5,784 bases of DNA, taken from positions 1-5,784 of the forward strand of contig CABSNA010000090.1 in the NCBI GenBank assembly GCA_902478865.1, written 5' to 3'. Source of the stretch: an uncultured Collinsella sp. Lineage in GTDB: Bacteria > Actinomycetota > Coriobacteriia > Coriobacteriales > Coriobacteriaceae. The notes under the pieces were generated by a model. The model searched no databases. It had not been told where the DNA came from and saw only the letters and a list, made by a program, of their open reading frames with translations. This document shows positions 1 to 5,784 of this stretch, piece by piece. A program made the translations under genes and the position numbers. The stretch's first letter is position 1, and each line of letters opens with the position of its first letter.

Positions 1-10
1 TAAGAGACAG
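1..10. other. Residual Tn5/Nextera mosaic-end adapter
   Basis: The window opens with TAAGAGACAG. This is exactly the inner ten bases of the 19-bp transposase mosaic end AGATGTGTATAAGAGACAG used in tagmentation libraries. Genomic sequence that continues the ligA frame begins at base 11. The match is short but sits precisely at the terminus and in the orientation expected for an untrimmed adapter. It should not be read as genome sequence or as a natural Tn5 end. Confidence 0.85.
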
Positions 11-1726
11 CATGACGGATGCCCAGGGCAACAGCACACGCCCGAGTGGCTGGCTCTTGGACTTGTTGAGCTCGGCGATGATTTTCTCGGCCGTCTTAAG
101 GCCTACCGGAATGGGATCGCCCTTCTTAACGCCCTTTTTGCTGTTGGAGCTGGCGTACACGCGCCCCGTGTCCAGGCCGGCGATGTCGTCGACCGTGAGC
201 TGGTAGAAGTCCGCGACATCGTGGATCAGGCCAGCGGCGATCATCTTGTCGACGATCTCGTCGCCCAGGCCGTCGACGTCCATGCAGCCGCGGCTCACCC
301 AGTGGAGCAGGCGCTCCTTGAGCTGTGCGGGGCAGTCGATGGACACGCAGCGGTAGGCCACCTCGCCATCCTCGTGAACCACGGGGCTGCCACACACGGG
401 GCAGACCTCGGGCATGTGCCAGTCGACCGAATCGACCGGGCGCTTGTCGAGCACCGGGCCCACAACCTCAGGAATCACGTCGCCCGCCTTGTGCACGATG
501 ATAGTGTCGCCCTCGCGCACGTTTTTGCGGCGGATCTCGTCGATGTTGTGCAGCGTGGCGCGCGCGATGGTGGAGCCGGCGACCGTGACCGGGTCGAACT
601 CGGCGACCGGCGTGAGTACGCCGGTGCGGCCCACTTGGATGCGAATCTCGCGCAGGACGGTCTGCTTTTCCTCGGGCGGGAACTTAAAGGCAATAGCCCA
701 GCGCGGTGCGCGAGCGGTAAAGCCCAGGTCGAGCTGCTGCTGGAAGCTGTCGACCTTTACGACTACGCCGTCGATGTCGTAGTCCAGGTCACCGCGGTGC
801 TCAAGTGCCTGGGCACAGAACTCGTGAACCTCAGCCGGCGTGGCGCAGCGGGCCACGTTGGGGTTGACGCTGAAGCCGGCGCTGCGCAGCCAGTCGAGAA
901 ATTCGCGCTGGCTGTGGACGTGCAGCGGATCGGTATCGGCAATGGCGTAGATAAAGGTGGCCAGGTCGCGGCGTGCCGTGACCTTGGGATCCTTCTGGCG
1001 CAACGATCCGGCAGCGGCGTTGCGCGGGTTGGCGAAGGGGTCGCGACCCTCGGCATCGGCCTCTTCATTCAGACGCACAAAGCTGCCCTTGGGCATATAG
1101 ACCTCGCCACGTACTTCGATGGCACGCTCGCGGTCGGCGCCCATGTGGGCGAGCGCCGGCTCGGACAGGTGCATGGGCACATCCTTGATGGTACGCACGT
1201 TGAGCGACACGTCCTCGCCCGTGGTGCCGTCGCCGCGTGTGGCCGCGCGCACAAAGGTGCCGTTTTGGTAGGCAAGCGCCACGCCCAGACCGTCGATCTT
1301 AAGCTCGCAGGTATAGGTGACGCTACCGGCTCCGAGCGCATCCTCGGTGCGCTGGAGCCACGCGTCGAGCTCGTCCAGATCCATGGCATCGTCCATGGAA
1401 TACATGCGTGCCATGTGCGTGACCGGCGTAAACTGCTCGCTCACGTAGCCGCCCACGCGCTGGGTATAGCTGTCGGGCGTCACCAGGTCGGGGTAGGTGG
1501 CCTCGATCTGCTGGAGCTCAACGAGCATTTTGTCGAAGGCGGCATCCGTGATCTCGGGCGCATCGAGCATGTAGTAGCGGTAGGCGTGGTAATCGAGCTC
1601 GTGGCGCAGCTCGGCCGCACGCGCCGCCGCCTGGGCACGGGCATCGGCCGGTGCAGCGGTATCCTCGCTCGCGGGCGTTTCGGTATCGATGTCCACACCG
1701 TCACCAAACAGGCTCGATTGCTCCAT
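11..1726 (-). CDS. ligA: NAD-dependent DNA ligase LigA (partial, C-terminus off the window)
   Basis: LigA seals nicks with 3'-OH and 5'-phosphate ends, using NAD+ as adenylate donor, in replication and repair. 572 residues are visible. The Ia domain that binds the nicotinamide mononucleotide part of NAD+ carries HAYRYYMLDAPEITD (residues 48-61). The nucleotidyltransferase motif is ELKIDG with catalytic Lys143, followed by EVRGEVYMP (204-212), DYDIDGVVVKVD (315-326) and WAIAFKFP (343-350). The OB fold follows at about 360-430. A zinc finger uses Cys442, Cys445, Cys460 and Cys465, and the helix-hairpin-helix region starts near 480. The rest of that region and the BRCT domain are missing at the edge. 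ATG at 1726 is chosen because AAGGAG lies 7 nt upstream. Residues 2-30 are a non-conserved acidic leader. From about base 31 downwards the frame is wrong: it reads LPWASVM, whereas one added T gives the family motif FALGIRH. This is probably an assembly or read error. A terminator separates the gene from htrA upstream, so it should have its own promoter in 1740-1911, but I see no convincing -35/-10 pair there. Confidence 0.97.
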
Positions 1727-1733
1727 AGCGGCA

Positions 1734-1739
1734 CTCCTT
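1734..1739 (-). promoter_or_regulatory. Ribosome binding site of ligA
   Basis: AAGGAG on the minus strand lies 7 nt before the ATG at 1726 and fixes the ligA start ahead of later in-frame ATGs. Confidence 0.8.
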
Positions 1740-1913
1740 CGCTCGATTTCAAACGGATACAAGAGTACCACCGGTCACCATGGCGCCGAATAACCCTTTC
1801 GAACCGCACCGAATCGGCAGCCGACAGACCGTGGTGGACAGTTAGTTCAGACCATTACGAGCCAGGCCTCTTGTCAGCCACAAGTGATTCGTTTTCCTCC
1901 GTCCCCAAGGGAT

Positions 1914-1962
1914 CAATAAGAAAAGAGGGGGCTGTCCCGCGTTGGCGGAACAGCCCCCCTCT
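1914..1962 (-). terminator. Rho-independent terminator after htrA
   Basis: On the minus strand AGAGGGGGGCTGTTCCGC (1962-1945) pairs with GCGGGACAGCCCCCTCT (1940-1924) across a 4-nt CAAC loop. The stem is about 17 bp with one G·U pair and one bulged G. It is followed at once by TTTTCTTATT. The other strand has no T tract after the stem, so it acts in the minus direction. It starts 25 nt past the htrA stop and separates that gene from ligA. Confidence 0.92.
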
Positions 1963-1987
1963 GGCTCGATATGTGCGATACGGATCG

Positions 1988-3454
1988 TTAGTAACCCTGG
2001 CCGTAGCCCTGACCCTGACCCTGGCCCTGCTGGCCAAGCAGCTCCTCCAGATACTGGCGCAGCTGCTCGTCGGTAATACCGCCGTTGCCGGTATCGGTCG
2101 CGCTGTCGTTCTGCTGCTGGTTCTGCAACTCCTCGTCGGAACCCAGCTCGACCGTGACCTTCTTCTCTTCCTTGCCGCGCATAAGCGAGATCTCGACCTT
2201 CTCGCCCACCTCGTGGCTGCGCAGCGCGATGATCAGGCCATCGGCGCTCGTGATCTCGTCGTCGCCCAACTTGGTGATGACGTCGCCCTCCTGAATGCCG
2301 GCCTTGGCGGCAGGACCGTCCTCAACGACGCTCGCCACATACGCGCCGCTATCGGTGCTCAGCTTGTTGGTGCGGGCGTTGAGCGCATTGACGCTCGAAA
2401 GCGTAGCGCCCATGTACGGATGCACCGGCGTCTTGCCGTCGATAATCTGGTCGGCAATGTTCTTGGCGTAGTTAACGGGAATAGCAAAGCCCACGCCTGA
2501 GCTGGAGCCCGAGTAGCTCTCGATGAGCGAGTTGATGCCCACGAGCTCGCCGTTGTCATTGACGAGCGCGCCGCCGGAGTTGCCTGGGTTGATGGCGGCA
2601 TCGGTCTGAATCATGTTGGCATAGATGGTGTTACCGCTGGTAGAGCTCATGGCCGTGGAGCGATACAGCGCCGACACAATGCCCGTAGAGACAGACTGTT
2701 CGTTACCGAACGGCGAACCGATTGCCATGACCCACTCGCCCACGTTGAGCTTGGAGGAATCACCCATCTCGATCGGCGTGAGCTTGGAAGCGTCGGCGTC
2801 CTTGAGCTTGATGACGGCCAGGTCGCTCGAGGCGTCGTTGCCCACGAACTCGGCCTCATAGGTGGTGCCGTCGTCCATGGTCACCACGTACTGGTCGTAA
2901 CCATCGACCACGTGGTTGTTGGTGAGGATGTGGCCCTCGGTATCGAGCACGACGCCCGAACCGACGCTGCCCGAGCTATCCGACTCATCAGCAGACTGCG
3001 AAAGCGAGCCATTCTGACTGCCGCTCGAAGTGGCGGTAATGGAAACGACGGAGGGCAGGGCCTTAGCAGAAACGGCCTCGGCCAGCGTGGTGTCCTCGGA
3101 GTCAATGGTGATCTTTTGCGTCGACGAACCCGAAGCACCCGCCGTCACGGCATTCTTGCCGCCACCGATATCGAGCGTGCCGCTCATAATGAGCGCAATG
3201 ACCAGCAGGGCTCCGCAGGCACAGCCGGCAAGCGCCGTAATAAAGATCGGCAGCTTTTTGGTCTTGGTCTTGACCACCGTGTGCTTGTTCACGACCTGCT
3301 GGCCACCCAGCGGCTTGCCGGTCTGCGTGTCGTAGGCCTGCACGTAGGGAATGTTACTGCCGGCAGGCGTCGACTCCACCTGCACACGCGGCTGCTGCTG
3401 GGTCTCGCCGGCGTTGCCCGCATCCTGGGGACGCTGGGAATCGTACTCGCTCAT
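1988..3454 (-). CDS. HtrA/DegP-like membrane-anchored serine protease with one PDZ domain
   Basis: This is a 488-aa trypsin-fold protease of the HtrA (S1C) family. The family degrades misfolded exported proteins and clips envelope substrates under stress. Residues 1-66 are a polar, Gln/Pro-containing cytoplasmic tail. Residues 69-90 form one membrane segment that places the rest outside. A Ser/Gly/Thr linker (about 95-165, interrupted by a short structured part) leads to the protease domain. The triad is His181 (TNNHVV), Asp211 (SSDLAVIKL) and Ser293 (GNSGGAL), all present. The PDZ domain spans about 345-437. The end is a low-complexity tail, GQQGQGQGQGYGQGY. An upstream in-frame ATG at 3493 exists, but the start at 3454 (MSEYDSQRP) is preferred because AAAGGA sits 8 nt before it and the longer version would be translated from within a hairpin. 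Length and layout are typical of actinobacterial and Firmicutes HtrA. The exact paralogue name (htrA, degP or pepD) cannot be told from sequence alone. It is followed by a strong terminator. Confidence 0.95.
   Translation of the reverse strand: MSEYDSQRPQDAGNAGETQQQPRVQVESTPAGSNIPYVQAYDTQTGKPLGGQQVVNKHTVVKTKTKKLPIFITALAGCACGALLVIALIMSGTLDIGGGKNAVTAGASGSSTQKITIDSEDTTLAEAVSAKALPSVVSITATSSGSQNGSLSQSADESDSSGSVGSGVVLDTEGHILTNNHVVDGYDQYVVTMDDGTTYEAEFVGNDASSDLAVIKLKDADASKLTPIEMGDSSKLNVGEWVMAIGSPFGNEQSVSTGIVSALYRSTAMSSTSGNTIYANMIQTDAAINPGNSGGALVNDNGELVGINSLIESYSGSSSGVGFAIPVNYAKNIADQIIDGKTPVHPYMGATLSSVNALNARTNKLSTDSGAYVASVVEDGPAAKAGIQEGDVITKLGDDEITSADGLIIALRSHEVGEKVEISLMRGKEEKKVTVELGSDEELQNQQQNDSATDTGNGGITDEQLRQYLEELLGQQGQGQGQGYGQGY
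1995..2030. repeat. Hexamer tandem repeat encoding the HtrA Gln-Gly tail
   Basis: On the plus strand there are six consecutive hexamers: ccctgg, ccgtag, ccctga, ccctga, ccctgg and ccctgc. In the htrA frame they encode Gln-Gly or Tyr-Gly steps of the C-terminal tail. The two central copies are identical. Length change by slippage in steps of six would keep the reading frame. Confidence 0.75.
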
Positions 3455-3462
3455 GGCTGCGA

Positions 3463-3468
3463 TCCTTT
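3463..3468 (-). promoter_or_regulatory. Ribosome binding site deciding the htrA start
   Basis: AAAGGA lies 8 nt before the ATG at 3454. The alternative ATG at 3493 has no such site and lies in a hairpin loop. Confidence 0.7.
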
Positions 3469-3483
3469 CGTCAAATAACCAAA

Positions 3484-3507
3484 GGCCCGCCAAACATGTG
3501 GCGGGCC
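3484..3507 (-). terminator. GC-rich hairpin between the exported-protein operon and htrA
   Basis: GGCCCGCC and GGCGGGCC form a perfect 8-bp stem around an 8-nt loop. On the minus strand it is followed by TTTGGTTATTT, a broken T tract, so it may be a moderate terminator for the operon ending at 3627. It ends only 29 nt before the htrA start codon. If htrA is transcribed from further upstream, the hairpin is part of its leader. A weak promoter-like pair (TTGGGG, 17 nt, AATGAT) ends right beside it, which would put the htrA transcript start inside the stem. I hold that pair as a guess. Confidence 0.55.
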
Positions 3508-3626
3508 ATCATTGTTCACGTTGAGTTGTACCCCAAGCTGGGCAGTCCCGAGCACTAGATGCCAAGATTTCAGCTTTGCTTAAGTAATGACATGCTTATA
3601 AGCCAATTCGTTTTATGCCGTCATGT

Positions 3627-4211
3627 CTATTCGATATAACAGTCGATAGCAAAACTATATGTTGAATCGTTAATAAAGTCCGTAATCGTCGCACCCATGC
3701 CTGATCCGCACGTCCACTTATCTTTCTCCGCGTCGTATGGCGTTGGCCCCCACCCCGTTTCATATGATGCTTCGCTTTCCGTGAAGTTATTCATCACGTA
3801 TTTATCCTTCTGCATGAGCGCGTACCAAGCGTTTGCATACATCACAAGCGGATCGGTTTGGACTATCGAGTACTTTCCGGAACGAATCTCAATTTCTGTT
3901 TTATCGTTATAATAAGCGACTGTGAGCTCAATCTTGGCAAGCAGCGGCAACGTTTCATCTGATTCCCTCTGGATTGTTATGACATCACCGGCCATAGCGT
4001 CCGCAGACACAATTTCGCTCTCTGGCGTGAAAATAGTCTCTCTGCTTCTTGTTCGCGTTTTTTCATTGCCATTTTCATCTCTGACCACCGTGTCGACCAC
4101 GAGCGTCAATCGCTTCCGAGCGTCCGGCAACTCCACGGCTTCTGCCATCCCAGCTCGCATCAAAATAGGAGCCCCTGCCATCAGACCTAAAAACTGCTTT
4201 CTATCAATCAT
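3627..4211 (-). CDS. Exported protein of unknown function, 194 aa
   Basis: I do not recognise this family. The N-terminus MIDRKQFLGLMAGAPILMRAG, followed by AEA near residue 25, looks like an export signal. DRKQFLG resembles the Tat motif (S/T-R-R-x-F-L-K) with the second Arg replaced by Lys, so Tat or Sec export are both possible. The mature part alternates short hydrophobic strands with charged turns (LTLVVDTVV at 35-43, KIELTVAYY at 93-101, TEIEIRSGKYSIVQ at 105-118), suggesting a beta-rich fold. It has exactly two cysteines, Cys168 and Cys191, both near the C-terminus and able to form a disulfide. It is the last gene of a three-gene operon and starts 21 nt after the stop of the 117-aa gene. 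AAGGGG lies 8 nt before the ATG. Base composition is clearly lower in GC than htrA and ligA. The coding call is firm from the start site, signal and spacing; the function is unknown. Confidence 0.85.
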   Translation of the reverse strand: MIDRKQFLGLMAGAPILMRAGMAEAVELPDARKRLTLVVDTVVRDENGNEKTRTRSRETIFTPESEIVSADAMAGDVITIQRESDETLPLLAKIELTVAYYNDKTEIEIRSGKYSIVQTDPLVMYANAWYALMQKDKYVMNNFTESEASYETGWGPTPYDAEKDKWTCGSGMGATITDFINDSTYSFAIDCYIE

Positions 4212-4219
4212 TCTTCATT

Positions 4220-4225
4220 CCCCTT
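4220..4225 (-). promoter_or_regulatory. Ribosome binding site of the 194-aa gene
   Basis: AAGGGG lies 8 nt before the ATG at 4211, in the 21-nt gap after the preceding gene. Confidence 0.65.
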
Positions 4226-4232
4226 GTCTACT

Positions 4233-4586
4233 TTATTTGACTTTCTCAGCTGAATGGGGATACAGAACAGTCCCGTCAAGTTCCTTATCTTCCACAAAAA
4301 CTAGAATCCATTTATCACCTGCTTTCAACCCTGAGACATATCCGGAACTTGACTTACGGCGCATATCGATTTTCTTACGGCAACCACTTGGCATAAGCGC
4401 CTCAAATTGCCCGTTATGAATATCCGACAGCGTCTGTACTTCAACTGAAATATGTTCGTCATCTTTTCCACCAACGACCGAGGGGCTCGGTTGATAGGCC
4501 GCGACAACCAATATCCCAAGAAATGCGCAAAGAAGCCCCAGCGTTTTACGTATGCGTTTTCTATCATCTTCGCCGTCACTCTCCAC
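4233..4586 (-). CDS. Small single-pass membrane or secreted protein of unknown function, 117 aa
   Basis: I do not recognise this family. A charged start (ESDGEDDRKRIRK) leads to one hydrophobic segment at about residues 14-31 (TLGLLCAFLGILVVAA), then an extracytoplasmic domain of about 85 residues rich in Lys and Arg, with IDMRRKSSSGYVSGLKAGDKW at roughly 73-93 and a strand WILVFVED. There is no lipobox at Cys20. Topology by the positive-inside rule is cytoplasmic N-terminus with the domain outside. GTG at 4586 is chosen because AAGGGA lies 6 nt before it. The in-frame ATGs at 4601 and 4625 have no Shine-Dalgarno sequence and would add 5 or 13 residues. With the GTG start the gene overlaps the protease gene by 11 bp, which favours translational coupling. 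The frame stays open upstream to 4991, but that part is the shadow of the protease gene. The coding call is good; the exact start is less sure. Confidence 0.75.
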   Translation of the reverse strand: MESDGEDDRKRIRKTLGLLCAFLGILVVAAYQPSPSVVGGKDDEHISVEVQTLSDIHNGQFEALMPSGCRKKIDMRRKSSSGYVSGLKAGDKWILVFVEDKELDGTVLYPHSAEKVK

Positions 4587-5703
4587 AATACGTCCCTTCA
4601 TGCGATATATAAATCGTTGTGTCATATGGAAGAAAACGCAGCTGATTGAACCAACCGTCCCAGACAACAAGCATATATTTCTTATCATTTGAATATGTAT
4701 TATGCATAGCCACATATCCCGCAACAGCCATCGCATGAGCGTCATGGCTTGACCTGAGAGTCCCAGAAAAAATACTGAGATTTCCAGAATCTGCAGTTGC
4801 CCTGAAAGAATCCCAAGATGGATACCAAGCAAATGATGTCTCAAGCCTTTTCCCGCGCCTAGCACAGAACTCCTTAATAGCCGGGGCAGCATTTGGAGAT
4901 GGAGTCCTTCCTTGGGTAAAGTAAAGGCCCGTAGCTTGATCGAATGACTTATTTGGATCGCCGGATGTTCCCGATAACTGCCAAAGCTCATGATATAAGT
5001 CTGGCAATTTGAGCCGGTTTAGCGTTACATAATGGCTGCTTACCGCAAACATTGCAGACACATCGCAAGCATAGGTCCCCGTTTCTTTAATAACCTCTGA
5101 TTGTGTAGGCGTTATCATCCCTGAAATTGTTTTACTTGCGTCAATGACATATCCTTGCTTATACAGGTCTTTGGGCGATACGAAAACATCCTCGAACCTG
5201 CCTGGAGATCCGCTGCGGCTATTTCCCACAGAAAACACCGCTGTTGACCGGCATCCCTTCTCATCTAAAACAACGTTATTATCCAGATCTGCAATACCAA
5301 AAGACAGCTCGTCAAATTTCAAAGCAACGATGTCATCTTGGGATGCGAGAAGAGCTATTTCATCGCTTGTATTCTCAATGGGCATAGGGGCGTTCGGAGC
5401 CAAGCAGTATTCGCTGATCCACCAAGATCGCTCTGAATCAAATACGACGTAGCCATAGTTAACGTCATCCCGCTTCGCGCGAACGATATACCCGATTGAT
5501 TCCCCATCGGAATTCACCATTTTTACTGGGTCACAAGCGGTCACCGGCTCATCCGATACGTCATCAAAGAAAGCTTGCGCTTGCTCCACAGCTATTTGCG
5601 GTGTGACACGAACCAAGTCGTCGTCTCCAAAAACCAACCTTGGAGACATCAGGGCGGCAAGCAATACTATGAATCCGACAATCACCTTTCTCGAATAACG
5701 CAT
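4576..5703 (-). CDS. Secreted papain-fold cysteine-protease-like protein (C10/C39-like)
   Basis: This 375-aa protein is probably an exported cysteine peptidase or an inactive relative. It begins with a clear Sec signal peptide, RYSRK then VIVGFIVLLAALM, with likely cleavage after VFG at about residue 26. An N-terminal part (about 30-105) with AVEQAQAFF and YGYVVFDSERSWWISEY recalls the propeptide of streptopain-type C10 proteases (the Inhibitor_I69/Spi type). The C-terminal part has the order expected of this fold: nucleophile candidate Cys213 in YACDVSAMFAVSSHY, base candidate His323 (or His320) in HDAHAMAVAGY, then VVWDGW with Asp349, comparable to HAFVIDG and NWGWGG of streptopain. The usual oxyanion Gln six residues before the Cys is Glu207 here, so activity is uncertain. 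ATG at 5703 is preferred to ATG at 5715 because GGAGG lies 5 nt before it and the signal peptide then starts normally. It is first in a three-gene operon and overlaps the next gene. The family call rests on motif order seen by eye. Confidence 0.7.
   Translation of the reverse strand: MRYSRKVIVGFIVLLAALMSPRLVFGDDDLVRVTPQIAVEQAQAFFDDVSDEPVTACDPVKMVNSDGESIGYIVRAKRDDVNYGYVVFDSERSWWISEYCLAPNAPMPIENTSDEIALLASQDDIVALKFDELSFGIADLDNNVVLDEKGCRSTAVFSVGNSRSGSPGRFEDVFVSPKDLYKQGYVIDASKTISGMITPTQSEVIKETGTYACDVSAMFAVSSHYVTLNRLKLPDLYHELWQLSGTSGDPNKSFDQATGLYFTQGRTPSPNAAPAIKEFCARRGKRLETSFAWYPSWDSFRATADSGNLSIFSGTLRSSHDAHAMAVAGYVAMHNTYSNDKKYMLVVWDGWFNQLRFLPYDTTIYISHEGTYCGE
4593..4598 (-). promoter_or_regulatory. 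Ribosome binding site inside the protease gene, for the 117-aa gene
   Basis: AAGGGA lies within the last codons of the protease gene, 6 nt before a GTG at 4586. It decides the GTG over two upstream in-frame ATGs and points to coupled translation. Confidence 0.5.
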
Positions 5704-5708
5704 TTCTT

Positions 5709-5713
5709 CCTCC
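5709..5713 (-). promoter_or_regulatory. Ribosome binding site deciding the protease start
   Basis: GGAGG lies 5 nt before the ATG at 5703. It overlaps the codons after the alternative ATG at 5715, which itself has no upstream site. No convincing promoter is seen between here and the window end. Confidence 0.75.
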
Positions 5714-5729
5714 ATCCGTGCAGTAGGGA

Positions 5730-5784
5730 GGTAGTGTCGAGAAAGTTGGTGTAAGGGCCCTTGCGGCCCCTGTGTCCGATATCC
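5730..5784 (-). mobile_element. Possible insertion-sequence end (IS256-like inverted repeat)
   Basis: On the minus strand TTACACCAACTTTCTCGACACTACC resembles the outer ends of IS256-family elements in actinobacteria, which I recall as TTACACCA followed by a GACAC-type end. Just inside it, GGGCC and GGCCC (5769-5765 and 5759-5755) form a 5-bp hairpin followed by TT, as often found between a transposase stop and the inverted repeat. The element body would lie beyond 5784, so neither the transposase nor the matching end can be checked. No target duplication can be defined. Confidence 0.35.

Noticed and set aside
1870..1884. Small inverted repeat cttgt-cagcc-acaag upstream of ligA.
   Set aside because: The stem is only 5 bp and no promoter or known operator is nearby, so chance is a sufficient explanation.
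1995..2030. Telomere-like CCCTGA repeats.
   Set aside because: They lie inside the htrA reading frame and encode its Gln-Gly tail. Nothing supports a non-coding role.
1855..2037. A minus-strand open frame of 60 codons over the end of htrA.
   Set aside because: It crosses the htrA terminator hairpin and its Arg/Val repeats are the htrA tail repeat read in another frame.
221..2500. A 759-codon open frame on the plus strand, antisense to ligA and htrA.
   Set aside because: It has no domain, is rich in Ala, Val, Leu, Arg and His as expected from antisense of high-GC coding sequence, and runs through the terminator and two well-identified minus-strand genes.
3589..3626. Weak inverted repeats (GACATG/CATGTC and GCTTATAAGC) after the operon.
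   Set aside because: The stems are 5-6 bp and AT-rich, without a T tract, too weak for a terminator; the GC hairpin at 3484-3507 is the better candidate.
3922..4419. A 165-codon plus-strand frame, Ser-rich.
   Set aside because: It is antisense to two operon genes with good start sites and signals, spans their gap, and has no recognisable feature of its own.
4626..4991. N-terminal extension of the 117-aa gene to an ATG at 4991.
   Set aside because: This stretch is the shadow of the protease gene. Only the part after the GTG at 4586 has a ribosome site and a sensible membrane segment.
5704..5715. Start of the protease gene at ATG 5715.
   Set aside because: It has no Shine-Dalgarno sequence and would add MEEE before the signal peptide, whereas ATG 5703 has GGAGG at 5 nt.

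Overview
The window reads as a contig end from a high-GC, gut-type actinobacterium. The style of the two conserved genes (a LigA with an actinobacterial-like insert, and an N-terminally anchored HtrA with a long Ser/Gly linker) suggests Coriobacteriia, possibly Collinsella. That placement is inference from remembered family style, not a search result. All five genes lie on the minus strand.

Layout, read right to left as transcribed. (1) 5784-5730: what looks like the terminal end of an insertion sequence, perhaps IS256-like, with a small GC hairpin. The body of the element would lie outside the window. (2) 5703-3627: a compact three-gene operon, visibly more AT-rich than its surroundings. It encodes a secreted papain-fold (C10/C39-like) cysteine-protease-like protein of 375 aa, a 117-aa single-pass membrane protein whose GTG start overlaps the end of the protease gene, and a 194-aa exported protein with no recognisable family. 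All three begin with an export or membrane signal, so the module acts at or outside the cell envelope. (3) 3626-3455: a short intergenic stretch with a strong hairpin just before the next gene. (4) 3454-1988: an HtrA/DegP-like serine protease with a membrane anchor and one PDZ domain, followed by a strong rho-independent terminator (about 1962-1914). (5) 1726-11: the first 572 codons of NAD-dependent DNA ligase LigA, cut by the window edge.

The first 10 bases (taagagacag) match the inner end of the Tn5/Nextera mosaic end and are best read as leftover library adapter. Within 20 bases of it the ligA frame appears to lose one base, which fits a poor-quality contig end rather than a real mutation.

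The biologically interesting part is the AT-rich, envelope-directed protease cassette, which sits between a core gene (htrA) and an IS-like end and so looks acquired. Its two small partners have no function that I can recognise. By analogy with C10 proteases encoded beside their inhibitors, they could be inhibitors, anchors or substrates, but nothing in the sequence proves this.
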